Shown here: positions 24,691 through 33,321 of the stretch, in pieces | How positions within the stretch are numbered: the first letter of the stretch is position 1 | Layout: each line of letters opens with the position of its first letter | NCBI RefSeq assembly: GCF_900096585.1 | Contig: NZ_FMYH01000004.1 | Span: 62,001 to 126,000, forward strand | Direction of reading: 5' to 3' | From: Sanguibacter gelidistatuariae | GTDB taxonomy: Bacteria; Actinomycetota; Actinomycetes; Actinomycetales; Cellulomonadaceae | DNA length: 64,000 bases | Translations under genes and position numbers: made by a program | The notes under the pieces: model-generated | The model's input: the letters and a program-made list of their open reading frames with translations, nothing else | Told to the model about the DNA's origin: nothing | The model's database searches: none

Positions 24691-26741
24691 AGGCTCGTGA
24701 CCTCGGCAAGATGGCGGTGCCGGTCGGCGTCGTCGGCATCGTGCTGCTCCTGGTGGTCCCGCTGCCTGCCTGGCTGCTCGACCTGCTCATCGTCGTCAAC
24801 ATCGTCGGCTCGCTCGTCATCCTGCTCACCACGATGTACGTGCAGCGCCCGCTCGACTTCTCGGTGTTCCCCTCGCTCCTGCTCATCGCGACGCTGTTCC
24901 GGCTCGGGCTCAACGTGGCCTCGACCAGGCTCGTGCTCCGTGACGGCTACGCCGGAGAGGTGATCGGTGCCTTCGGCCACTTCGTGGTGGGCGGCTCGCT
25001 CATCATCGGGCTCGTCATCTTCCTCATCCTCGTGGTCATCCAGTTCGTCGTCATCACCAACGGCGCCGGCCGGGTGGCCGAGGTCGGTGCGCGCTTCACC
25101 CTCGACGCCATGCCCGGCAAGCAGATGGCCATCGACGCAGACTTGAACTCGGGTCTGATCACAGAAGACCAGGCCCGCCAGCGCCGCGCCGACGTGGCCG
25201 CCGAGGCGGACTTCTACGGCGCCATGGACGGTGGGTCCAAGTTCGTCAAGGGTGACGCGATCGCGGGCATCATCATCACGATCATCAACCTCGTCGGCGG
25301 GATCGCGATCGGCCTGCTGCAGCGCGGGATGCCGATCAGTGAGGCCGTCGAGACCTACTCCCTGCTGACCATCGGCGACGGCCTCGTCACCCAGATCCCG
25401 GCGCTGCTGCTCTCGGTCTCGACCGGCCTCATCGTCACCCGGGCGACAGCCGAGTCCGACCTCGGCACCTCGGCGAGCAAGCAGCTGGGCCAGTCGCGCA
25501 CGTCCCTGGTCATCGCCGGCAGCGCGGCGGTCGCGCTCGCGCTGCTGCCCGGCATGCCCAAGCTGCCCTTCGTGCTGACCGGCGCGGTCCTGCTGTTCGC
25601 CGCGCAGCGGATGAAGTCCAACGAGGCGAAGGCCGCCAAGGAGGTCCTGCTCGACGCCGCGATCGCCACGGTCGGTCCGGCCGCGGACACCCCCGAGAAG
25701 CTCATCGAGGAGATGCGGGTCTCCGCGCTGGAGATCCTGCTCGCCCCCGACCTCGTCGACCTGGTCTCCGGGTCCGACGACGACCTGCTCGCCCGGATCC
25801 GTGGGTTGCGCCGCAAGATCGCCCTGGACCTCGGGATCGTCGTGCCGCCCGTGCGTACCAGGGACTCCGTCGAGCTGCCGTCGGCGACCTACGTGCTGCG
25901 GATCTCCGGCGTCGAGGTGGCGCGCGGGGAGGTGCCGCCCGGCCGGGTGCTGGCCCTCGGCGACGACCTCGGGTCGCTGCCCGGGACCGAGGTGCACGAG
26001 CCGGTGTTCGGGCTGCCCGGGAAGTGGGTGCCAGCCGAGATGCGGTTCGCCGCCGAGATGACCGGGGCGACCGTCGTCGACAGGGTCTCCGTCCTGATCA
26101 CCCACCTGAGCAGCGTCATCGCCGAGAACGCCGACCGGCTGCTGAGCCGGGAGGACGTGCGGGTGCTCACCGAGGGCGTCAAGCAGGTCAACCCGGCTGT
26201 CGTCGACGAGCTCGTGCCCAGCCTGCTTACCCTCGGCGAGGTGCAGCGGGTGCTGCAGCGGCTGCTCTCCGAGCAGGTGCCGATCCGCGACCTCGGCCGC
26301 ATCTATGAGGCGCTCACCCTCCGCGCGAAGGTCAGCACCGACGCCGAGGGGCTCGTCGAGGCCGCCCGCGGCACGCTCGCCCCGGCGATCACCGCCCAGC
26401 ACGCCCGCGAGGGTGTGCTGCGGGTCATGACGCTCGACCCGGTCCTTGAGCAGGCGCTCCTGGAGGGCCTGCGGCCGGGGGACCAGGGCACCCAGATCCT
26501 GCTCGACCCGAACCGTCTCGAGGCCATGCTGCGGTCCTTCGCCGGGTTGCGCACGACGGTCGAGAACCAGGGCAGCACGGGCGTCCTCGTCTGCGCGCCC
26601 GCACTGCGCCCTGCGCTCCGCTCGCTCATCTCCATGCACCACGGCGAGGCGCCGGTGCTGTCCTACTCCGAGGTCACCGGATCCGGCGTGAAGATCGAGG
26701 CGGTGGGAGTTGTCCGCGATGTCGAAGCGATTGCTGCTTGA
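24687..26741 (+). CDS. flhA: Flagellar export component FlhA
   Basis: 684 residues. FlhA is the proton-driven export motor; its cytoplasmic domain docks substrates and chaperones. The start at ATG 24687 is set by a strong Shine-Dalgarno (GAAGGAGGT, 7 nt spacing) and by where the membrane domain begins (VPVGVVGIVLLLVVPLPAWL). The family signature is FRLGLNVASTRLVL and DAMPGKQMAIDADLNSGLI. The cytoplasmic half runs from about 330 and includes REDVRVLTEGVKQVNPAVVD. An in-frame extension to 24528 was rejected. Confidence 0.96.
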   Translation: MKARDLGKMAVPVGVVGIVLLLVVPLPAWLLDLLIVVNIVGSLVILLTTMYVQRPLDFSVFPSLLLIATLFRLGLNVASTRLVLRDGYAGEVIGAFGHFVVGGSLIIGLVIFLILVVIQFVVITNGAGRVAEVGARFTLDAMPGKQMAIDADLNSGLITEDQARQRRADVAAEADFYGAMDGGSKFVKGDAIAGIIITIINLVGGIAIGLLQRGMPISEAVETYSLLTIGDGLVTQIPALLLSVSTGLIVTRATAESDLGTSASKQLGQSRTSLVIAGSAAVALALLPGMPKLPFVLTGAVLLFAAQRMKSNEAKAAKEVLLDAAIATVGPAADTPEKLIEEMRVSALEILLAPDLVDLVSGSDDDLLARIRGLRRKIALDLGIVVPPVRTRDSVELPSATYVLRISGVEVARGEVPPGRVLALGDDLGSLPGTEVHEPVFGLPGKWVPAEMRFAAEMTGATVVDRVSVLITHLSSVIAENADRLLSREDVRVLTEGVKQVNPAVVDELVPSLLTLGEVQRVLQRLLSEQVPIRDLGRIYEALTLRAKVSTDAEGLVEAARGTLAPAITAQHAREGVLRVMTLDPVLEQALLEGLRPGDQGTQILLDPNRLEAMLRSFAGLRTTVENQGSTGVLVCAPALRPALRSLISMHHGEAPVLSYSEVTGSGVKIEAVGVVRDVEAIAA

Positions 26742-27993
26742 GGGAACCGACCTGGAGGCCCTGATGATCAGGGTCCGGGCCGAGCTGGGCCCGCGTGCCC
26801 GGGTGGTCAAGGCCGAGCGCGTGCGCTCGGGCGGAGTTGGCGGGTTCTTCGCCAAGGAGCGGTTCGAGCTCACCGTCGACGTGCCCGACGACGCGTCGCC
26901 GGGGCTGCGCACCGCGTCGGCCTCGGCCGGGCGCGGGGTGGGCGGCGCGGCTGTGGGCGGTCCGTCGGGCGGTCTGTCGGGCGGCCCGTCGGGCGGGACT
27001 GGCGAGGCCGAGTCGGAGTCGACCGCGGTCGGGATCGACGCGCTCCTGGCCGCGGCGGATGCTGCGGACCGGCACAGCGCGGAGGTCGGTCGCGGCGTGG
27101 AGAACGGCTGGAACCAGCCGGGGCCGGTCCTCGGTGAGGTCTCGACCGAGCAGGACACGTTCGTCACCGTCCTCGACGCCGTCCGCCAGCTCGCCGCGGA
27201 GACGACGGCGAGCACCGCCGGGGTCTACGGACGCACTGGGCGTGGGGGACGGGCGACCGTGCGTCCCTCGGGCGACGCGGGGGAGATCATCGCCCGGACG
27301 GTCACACCGGCCGAGTTCGTCGTCGTACGCCGGACCGGCGCCACACTCCGCGAGCTCGCATCGCTGGGGCTACCCCGGCGGATCCTCGCGAAGCTGCCGC
27401 AGACTCAGGAGAGGTACACCCTGTCCCAGGTGCTCTCCTACGTGCCGCGTGCACCCGAGCTCGTCCGGGACCCGGCCGCAGTGATCATCGTCGCGGGTCA
27501 GGGCGAGGCCGTCATCGCGGCGGCATCGGTGATCGCCCGCCGGGTGGGGATCCCGGACACGGACGTGGCGCTCGCCGGACGGCTCGCCCCGCACACCGGC
27601 TACGGGCCGTGGGTGCTCACGGGCGTCTCCGCGCGCCGGCTGCGTGCCGCGACGGTCGAGTCGGAGTCCCCGCTCGTCGTGGCACTCGGCGTCGGGTCGG
27701 ATGCCTCCGACTGGGCGATCGCATCCGCTCTCGTGGCGTCCTTCGACCCGGACCAGGTGTGGGCGGTCGTCGAGGCGGACCGCAACGTGCTTGATGTCCG
27801 GCGATGGATGGCGGCCATGAGTGAGAACCGCCGCATCGACGCGATCACGGCGAGCAACGTCGCCAGCACGAGCGCGCCCGCGGCGATCCTGGACTTCGAC
27901 GTCCCGGTAGGCATGATCGACGCACTCCCCGCGACGGCCGTCGTCTGGGCGGCGCTCCTCAGCGAGCACCTAGCCGACCCCCAATGGGACTGA
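26719..27993 (+). CDS. flhF: FlhF-like protein without a GTP-binding P-loop
   Basis: 424 residues from ATG 26719, overlapping flhA by 23 nt. Residues 1-55 match the FlhF N-terminal domain (GTDLEALMIRVRAELGPRAR, then GGFFAKERFELTV). A Gly/Ser-rich linker follows. The C-terminal half aligns by eye with the FlhF SRP-type GTPase domain, but where FlhF has GxxGVGKTTT this protein has VAGQGEAVIAAASVIARRVG, and the later GTPase motifs are also missing (AVVEADRN where TKLDE is expected). It is probably a pseudo-GTPase. flhG, the usual next gene, is absent. The symbol is given for position and the N-terminal domain only. Confidence 0.75.
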   Translation: MSKRLLLEGTDLEALMIRVRAELGPRARVVKAERVRSGGVGGFFAKERFELTVDVPDDASPGLRTASASAGRGVGGAAVGGPSGGLSGGPSGGTGEAESESTAVGIDALLAAADAADRHSAEVGRGVENGWNQPGPVLGEVSTEQDTFVTVLDAVRQLAAETTASTAGVYGRTGRGGRATVRPSGDAGEIIARTVTPAEFVVVRRTGATLRELASLGLPRRILAKLPQTQERYTLSQVLSYVPRAPELVRDPAAVIIVAGQGEAVIAAASVIARRVGIPDTDVALAGRLAPHTGYGPWVLTGVSARRLRAATVESESPLVVALGVGSDASDWAIASALVASFDPDQVWAVVEADRNVLDVRRWMAAMSENRRIDAITASNVASTSAPAAILDFDVPVGMIDALPATAVVWAALLSEHLADPQWD

Positions 27994-28029
27994 CCCCCAG
28001 TGGGACCCGCAGTGGGCCTAACCCCACCC

Positions 28030-28133
28030 GCCGAACTCGTGAGCGGGTCGCCGAACTCGTGAGCTACGGGGCATTCGAGGCCGCAAGGTGCGCTCGCTCA
28101 CGAGTTCGGCGACTGATTCACGAGTTCGGCGAC
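28030..28133. repeat. Intergenic dyad repeat, copy B
   Basis: Left arms GCCGAACTCGTGAGC at 28030 and 28050; right arms with CGAGTTCGGCGA beginning at 28101 and 28121. Both pairs are spaced exactly 20 bp. It sits between the flhF-like gene and csrA. Confidence 0.9.
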
Positions 28134-28204
28134 CGGTGCCCGGGACCGGTGCCCGGGACCGGTCGGCCGAGAGGCGGGCCTGCGTGCTGGGGTAGTCTCG
28201 GGGC

Positions 28205-28453
28205 ATGCTGGTGCTGAGTCGACGCGTGGGAGAACAGATCCTCATCGGTGACGACATCGTCGTGACGATCCTGGACTCCCGAGGCGACGGAGTGCGGATC
28301 GGCATCGACGCCCCGCGGTCGACCCGGGTCAACCGCGCCGAGGTGGTCGAGGCCGTGAAGGTGTCGAACGTCGCCGCGACCACGGGTGACGCGGCCGCCG
28401 AGGATGACCTCATCCGTCTCGTGGCTCTCCCGCCGCGGACGACCGCCTACTGA
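28205..28453 (+). CDS. csrA: Carbon storage regulator CsrA
   Basis: 82 residues. A small RNA-binding dimer: MLVLSRRVGEQILIGDDIVV is the family signature and the core ends in VVEAVK-type sequence near residue 56. The last 25 residues form an acidic/Ala extension longer than in many homologues. The flagellin leader carries two ACGGA sites, so flagellin is the likely target. The antagonist FliW, usually encoded nearby, is not in this window. A TAGTCT sequence ends 8 nt before the ATG and could be a housekeeping -10. Confidence 0.95.
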   Translation: MLVLSRRVGEQILIGDDIVVTILDSRGDGVRIGIDAPRSTRVNRAEVVEAVKVSNVAATTGDAAAEDDLIRLVALPPRTTAY

Positions 28454-28546
28454 GGCCCGCTCGCTGGCCTCGCTCGCACAGGCCCGCCCGCTGTGTCCCG
28501 CCTGTGAACTTCATCCGCTCCGGTGCTCCCTTCCCTCACGGCTTTC

Positions 28547-28574
28547 CTCATACACCTATGCTCCTGACCGATCT
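28547..28574 (+). promoter_or_regulatory. cheA promoter, flagellar sigma-factor type
   Basis: CTCAT at 28547-28551, 16 nt, CCGATCT at 28568-28574. Predicted start about 43 nt before the cheA GTG at 28625. Confidence 0.55.
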
Positions 28575-28624
28575 GCATCAGTGACGGATAGTTCCATCCG
28601 TCGCTAGGTGGAGGGAGTGCGTCA

Positions 28625-30940
28625 GTGGATGACATTGACGACATCGTTCGGGAATTCCTGATCGAGAGCTACGAGAACTTGGACCAGCTGGACCAGGACC
28701 TCGTCGCGTTGGAGGGTGCACCCGGTTCCCGGGACCTTCTCTCGAGCGTGTTCCGCACGATTCACACCATCAAGGGGACCAGTGGGTTCCTCGCGTTCAG
28801 CGACCTCGAACGGGTCGCGCACGTGGGGGAGAGCCTGCTTGTCGAGCTGCGCGACGGCCGCCGAGAGATGGACCAGCACACGACCGACGTCCTGCTGCGC
28901 ATGGTCGACACGATCCGTGACCTGCTCGGCTGCATCGAGTCGACCGGAGCCGAGAGCGGCATCGAGGTCGACGGGGTGATCGCCGTGATCCAGGCCGCGC
29001 TCGACGGCACTGACGTCACAGAGGCCGCCGACGCCGGCACGCCGGACCACGCTGTGATCGCCGCGCCCACCCCGGCTCCTGCCGCAGCCGCCCCGACTCC
29101 CGCCGCGCCCGCCCCAGCCGCACCCCCGGCCCCCGCCGCGGTCCGCGTTGCTCCAGCGCCGATCAAGCCCGTTGCGGCGGTCCAGGTCGACGTGCCCGAT
29201 GCCCCGACCTCCCGCGCCACGTCCGACTCCTCGATCCGGGTCGACGTCGACCTGCTCGACGCCCTCATGCGCCAGGTCGGCGAGCTCGTGCTGGTCCGCA
29301 ACCAGATCGCCCAGCTGGCCGGGTCCGACTCCGACGCGGAGCTGACCCGCTCCTCCCAGCGGCTGAGCCTGATCGCCTCCGAGCTGCAGGAGGGGGTCAT
29401 GAAGACCCGCATGCAGCCCATCGACCACATCTGGTCGAAGATGCCCCGGATCGTGCGTGATCTGTCCTCGGCCTGCGGGCGTGAGGTCCGCCTCGACATG
29501 ATCGGTGGCGACACCGAGCTCGACCGTTCCCTGCTCGAGTCGGTCAAGGACCCGCTGACCCACCTCGTGCGCAACGCGATCGACCACGGCATCGAGTCCG
29601 CAGCCGACCGCCTCGCGGCCGGCAAGCCGTCCACGGGCGTGCTGACTCTGCGGGCGTATCACGCGGGCGGTCAGGTCATGGTCGAGGTGCGCGACGACGG
29701 CGCGGGCATCAACCCGGAGCGGGTCGCCGCAAAGGCGATCGAACGGGGGCTCAAGACGGTCGAGCAGCTCGAGGCCATGGCCCCCGCAGACCTCCTCAAC
29801 CTCGTCTTCCTGCCCGGCTTCTCGACCGCTGCCGCGGTCACGAACGTCTCCGGCCGAGGCGTGGGGATGGACGTCGTCCGGTCCAACATCGAGTCCATCG
29901 GCGGCGCGGTCGAGGTGGACAGCGAGGTCGGCAGAGGCACTACGTGGCGCCTGCGGATCCCGCTGACCCTCGCCATCATGCCCGCTCTGACGGTCCGCAG
30001 CGGATCCGAGATCTACGCGATCCCACAGGTCAACCTGCAAGAGCTGGTCGCGCTGGACACCCAGAAGACGCAGGAGGCGATCGAGCACATCGGTTCCGCC
30101 GAGGTCTACCGGCTCCGCGGTTCGCTGCTGCCGCTCGTCCGGCTCAGCGACGTGCTGGGCCAGCCGCGCGGCGATGCGGGCTCCGCGGTGATCGCGGTGC
30201 TCCAGGCCGACAACCAGCGCTTCGGCCTCGTGGTCGACAGGGTCCTCAACAACGAAGAGATCGTCGTCAAGCCGCTCGCCGCCCAGCTCAAGTCCATCGG
30301 CGTCTTCGCCGGGGCGACGCTCATGGGTGACGGGCAGGTCGCCTTGATCCTCGATGTCCAGACGATCGCCCGCCGGACTCTGACCGGTGAGATCGTCGAC
30401 ACCGACCAACGTGCCACGGCTGGGCGGGCCACCTCTTCCGCGGAGGTGAACGAGCTCCTCGTCGTCGGCATCGGGTCCGGGCGCCGGGTGGCGATCCCGC
30501 TGGCCCTGGTCACCCGCCTCGAGCTGATCGCCGCTGACCGGGTCGAGCTCGTGGGAGGCCACGAGGTCATCCAGTACCGCGACGCGATCGTCCCGATCTC
30601 CCGGCTGGCACGGTCGCTGGGCTCCTACGACGACGACGCCGGCGAGGAGATCCCCCTCGTCGTGTTCACCCGGGGCGCGCGCACCGTGGCGATGGTCGTC
30701 TCCGAGATCGTCGAGATCGTCAGCGACGACGGAGCCGGGCACAGCACGGTCGACGACATCGGCCTGCTCGGCTCGATCGTCCTGTCCGGTCGGGTCACCG
30801 AGCTGCTCGACGTCCCGGCGGCCCTCACCCAGGTCGACCCACGGTTCTACGACGACGCGAGCGACGACCCGTCCGCCGAGCTCGGCGGCACCCTCGCCGC
30901 CGGTCTCGATCCACGCAGCGCAGAGATGGTGGGTGTCTGA
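28625..30940 (+). CDS. cheA: Chemotaxis histidine kinase CheA with two CheW-like domains
   Basis: 771 residues from GTG 28625. The Hpt domain (1-105) has the phosphorylated His47 in RTIHTIKGTSG. A Pro/Ala linker (about 140-185) stands where the P2 domain usually is; I see no P2. Dimerisation and kinase domains follow, with the N box HLVRNAIDHGIE and the G box VEVRDDGAGI. Then come two successive CheW-type domains: about 450-585 (YAIPQVNLQELVAL) and about 605-755 (RRVAIPLALVTRLELI). It phosphorylates CheY and CheB in response to receptors. cheW overlaps its stop. Confidence 0.96.
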   Translation: MDDIDDIVREFLIESYENLDQLDQDLVALEGAPGSRDLLSSVFRTIHTIKGTSGFLAFSDLERVAHVGESLLVELRDGRREMDQHTTDVLLRMVDTIRDLLGCIESTGAESGIEVDGVIAVIQAALDGTDVTEAADAGTPDHAVIAAPTPAPAAAAPTPAAPAPAAPPAPAAVRVAPAPIKPVAAVQVDVPDAPTSRATSDSSIRVDVDLLDALMRQVGELVLVRNQIAQLAGSDSDAELTRSSQRLSLIASELQEGVMKTRMQPIDHIWSKMPRIVRDLSSACGREVRLDMIGGDTELDRSLLESVKDPLTHLVRNAIDHGIESAADRLAAGKPSTGVLTLRAYHAGGQVMVEVRDDGAGINPERVAAKAIERGLKTVEQLEAMAPADLLNLVFLPGFSTAAAVTNVSGRGVGMDVVRSNIESIGGAVEVDSEVGRGTTWRLRIPLTLAIMPALTVRSGSEIYAIPQVNLQELVALDTQKTQEAIEHIGSAEVYRLRGSLLPLVRLSDVLGQPRGDAGSAVIAVLQADNQRFGLVVDRVLNNEEIVVKPLAAQLKSIGVFAGATLMGDGQVALILDVQTIARRTLTGEIVDTDQRATAGRATSSAEVNELLVVGIGSGRRVAIPLALVTRLELIAADRVELVGGHEVIQYRDAIVPISRLARSLGSYDDDAGEEIPLVVFTRGARTVAMVVSEIVEIVSDDGAGHSTVDDIGLLGSIVLSGRVTELLDVPAALTQVDPRFYDDASDDPSAELGGTLAAGLDPRSAEMVGV

Positions 30941-31359
30941 TGTCGACCCAGTATGTGACGTTCCGGATCGGCGAGGCGCTCTACGGCGTCGAGGTCATGC
31001 GCATCTCCGAGACCCTCGGGCACCACCCCCGCACCCCGGTGCCGCTCGCCCCGATGGGTATCGCCGGCCTGGTCAACCTGCGCGGGCAGGTTGTCCTCAC
31101 GGTCGACCTGCGCCCGCGACTGGGCCTGCCCCCCCTCGCGGCCGACGCCGAGTCGATGATGGTCGTCGTCGAGGTCGCCGACGACTCCATCAGCCTCCTC
31201 GTCGACGAGGTCGGCGAGGTGCTCACCCTCGACGAGGACCAGTTCGAGTCCCCGCCCGACACCCTCGGGGCGGACCTGCGCGAGCTCATCACCGGTGCGT
31301 TCAAGCTCGAGACCGGACTGCTGCTCACCCTGGACGTCGACGCGGCCCTCGCCGCCTGA
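30940..31359 (+). CDS. cheW: Chemotaxis coupling protein CheW
   Basis: 139 residues, a single CheW domain: VTFRIGEALYGVEVMRISET, LVNLRGQVVLTVDLRPRLG, SLLVDEVGEVLTL. It links receptors to CheA. Its start overlaps the cheA stop and it is followed by a strong hairpin at 31441. Confidence 0.95.
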   Translation: MSTQYVTFRIGEALYGVEVMRISETLGHHPRTPVPLAPMGIAGLVNLRGQVVLTVDLRPRLGLPPLAADAESMMVVVEVADDSISLLVDEVGEVLTLDEDQFESPPDTLGADLRELITGAFKLETGLLLTLDVDAALAA

Positions 31360-31440
31360 GATCTCCGCCCTGGCACCACGTCAACTCAGCACCACATCGA
31401 TCCAGCACCACACCGACCTTGGCACCACACCGCCGTTGTG

Positions 31441-31476
31441 CCCGTCGGGGCTCCTGTCCGCAGGAGCCCCGACGGG
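31441..31476 (+). terminator. Terminator after cheW
   Basis: A perfect 16-bp hairpin: arms 31441-31456 and 31461-31476 with loop TCCG. No T-run follows. It lies 24 nt before the next start codon. Confidence 0.75.
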
Positions 31477-31500
31477 TCCCCCAGACTGACTAGGACTCCC

Positions 31501-33192
31501 ATGGCACTCTCCGTGCTGACACAGCCGCCTGCCCCCCCCACGCTCGCTCGGCCCGAGCGCGCCCGCCAGCCGGAGGAACCCTCCGCGCAGGCGCAGGCGC
31601 CGGCGTCGGCCCGCCCGACCGTCCGGTTCGGCATCCGCATGCGGATCGGTGCCCTCATCGCGACCTTCGTGGTGGTTCTCGCCGCAGTCACGGTCATCGC
31701 CTCGGTGGGCACGCAGTCCCTGTCGAAGAAGTCCGCGGAGCTGGCCTCGGTGCAGTCGGGCGTTTCGGTGCCGCTGAACATGGTGCACCAGAACCAGATC
31801 AAGGCCCGGATGATCGTTGCGCAGATTGCGGCGTCCCCGGACGCGGCAGGGGCCGCATCCTGGTTGCTCGCTCAGGACGAGAACGACGCGGAGATCGACG
31901 CTTCGATCACTCAGCTCAAGGTGTCCGTGGGCGACCAGAGCGCGTCGCTCCTGGAGTTCTACACGAACTTCGACGCATGGCGCGCGGCCCGGGACGCGAC
32001 GATCGTGCCGGCCGCGCTCAAGGACGACAAGACGATCTACGCCGGCGTCCTGAACTCCGTATCCCAGCCGTTGATCGACAAGTACGTCGCGAACCTCGAC
32101 GAGGCGGCCGCCGAGCTCTCCGGCTACTCCACCTCCCTCGCCGACGATGCCGCCTCGTCGGCGAGCAGCACGCAGCTGGTCATCCTCGTGGTGAGCATGC
32201 TCGGAGCGATCGTGGCGCTCGTGACCGGGCTCTACGTGGCCCGGGCGATCCGCCGCTCGGTCGTCGAGGTCCAGGCCTCGCTCCAGGCCATGGCCCGCGG
32301 CGACCTCACCGTGCCGGCGAACGTCACGTCCAACGACGAGCTGGGCGTCATGGCAGCCGACCTCAACGACGCGCTGCTGCGCCTGCGCGCGACCCTCTCC
32401 GGAGTCGTCGAGGCGGCCGGGCACGTCAACGAGTCCGCGCAGGACATGACCGCCGGGTCGCAGCAGATGACCCAGGGCGCGGAGGAGTCGAGCGCGCAGA
32501 TCGGCGTCGTGGCAGCCGCGGCCGAGCAGGTCTCGCGCAACGTGCAGACCGTCGCCGCCGGCGCCGAGGAGATGGGTGCCTCGATCCGTGAGATCGCCAC
32601 GAACGCGAACGAGGCGGCCAAGGTCGCCCAGGCCGCGACCGCCGTCGCGGAGTCGACCAACGTGACCGTGGCCAAGCTCGGGACCTCGAGCCAGGAGATC
32701 GGCGACGTGGTCAAGGTCATCACCTCGATCGCCGCGCAGACGAACCTGCTCGCCCTCAACGCCACGATCGAGGCAGCCCGCGCCGGTGAGGCCGGCAAGG
32801 GCTTCGCGGTCGTGGCCAGCGAGGTCAAGGACCTCGCGCAGGAGACGGCGAAGGCGACCGAGGACATCGCGCGGCGGGTCGTCGCGATCCAGGTCGACAC
32901 GGCCTCCGCGGTCGAGGCGATCGCGGAGATCTCGACGATCATCGCGAACATCAACGACTACCAGCTGACGATCGCCTCCGCGGTCGAGGAACAGACCGCG
33001 ACGACGAACGAGATGAGCCGCTCGGTCGCCGAGGCGGCGACCGGTTCGGGCGAGATCGCCGCGAACATCGCCGGCGTCGCAGTGACCTCCGAGACGTCGA
33101 ACGTCGTCATCGCGGACATGGGTTCGCGGGTGCGCGACCTCGCCGGGATCGCCGACGAGCTGCGCCTGAAGGTCTCAACCTTCACGTACTGA
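31501..33192 (+). CDS. Methyl-accepting chemotaxis protein (receptor 1)
   Basis: 563 residues from ATG 31501. Membrane helices at about 45-65 ([20 protein letters not shown]) and 222-245 flank an extracytoplasmic sensor of about 155 residues that looks like a four-helix bundle ([20 protein letters not shown]). A HAMP domain follows ([20 protein letters not shown]). The signalling hairpin tip is standard ([20 protein letters not shown]). The ligand is unknown. An in-frame GTG at 31438 lies in the cheW terminator and was rejected. Confidence 0.93.
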   Translation: MALSVLTQPPAPPTLARPERARQPEEPSAQAQAPASARPTVRFGIRMRIGALIATFVVVLAAVTVIASVGTQSLSKKSAELASVQSGVSVPLNMVHQNQIKARMIVAQIAASPDAAGAASWLLAQDENDAEIDASITQLKVSVGDQSASLLEFYTNFDAWRAARDATIVPAALKDDKTIYAGVLNSVSQPLIDKYVANLDEAAAELSGYSTSLADDAASSASSTQLVILVVSMLGAIVALVTGLYVARAIRRSVVEVQASLQAMARGDLTVPANVTSNDELGVMAADLNDALLRLRATLSGVVEAAGHVNESAQDMTAGSQQMTQGAEESSAQIGVVAAAAEQVSRNVQTVAAGAEEMGASIREIATNANEAAKVAQAATAVAESTNVTVAKLGTSSQEIGDVVKVITSIAAQTNLLALNATIEAARAGEAGKGFAVVASEVKDLAQETAKATEDIARRVVAIQVDTASAVEAIAEISTIIANINDYQLTIASAVEEQTATTNEMSRSVAEAATGSGEIAANIAGVAVTSETSNVVIADMGSRVRDLAGIADELRLKVSTFTY

Positions 33193-33205
33193 CTCGCCGC
33201 CTGAC

Positions 33206-33247
33206 CTGCGCGGGAGGCACGCTCATCCGGGCGCGCCTCCCGCGCAG
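33206..33247 (+). terminator. Terminator after receptor 1
   Basis: A perfect 13-bp GC-rich hairpin, arms 33206-33218 and 33235-33247, with a 16-nt loop, starting 14 nt past the stop codon. Confidence 0.65.
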
Positions 33248-33321
33248 TGGCCGACGACGAGCGTTCCGGCCACCCGCCGCCCCTGAACCACCATGCAGGT
33301 CCCCCCAGATATCCGAGGTCA

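Noticed and set aside
28622-30742. A 706-residue minus-strand frame opposite cheA
   Set aside because: It is the antisense shadow of cheA; composition is Asp/His/Arg/Gly-biased and no motif is present.
33219-33255. A flagellar-type promoter before receptor 2
   Set aside because: CTCAT is present, but the nearest CCGA follows after 24 nt instead of 16, and the bases belong to the terminator of receptor 1.
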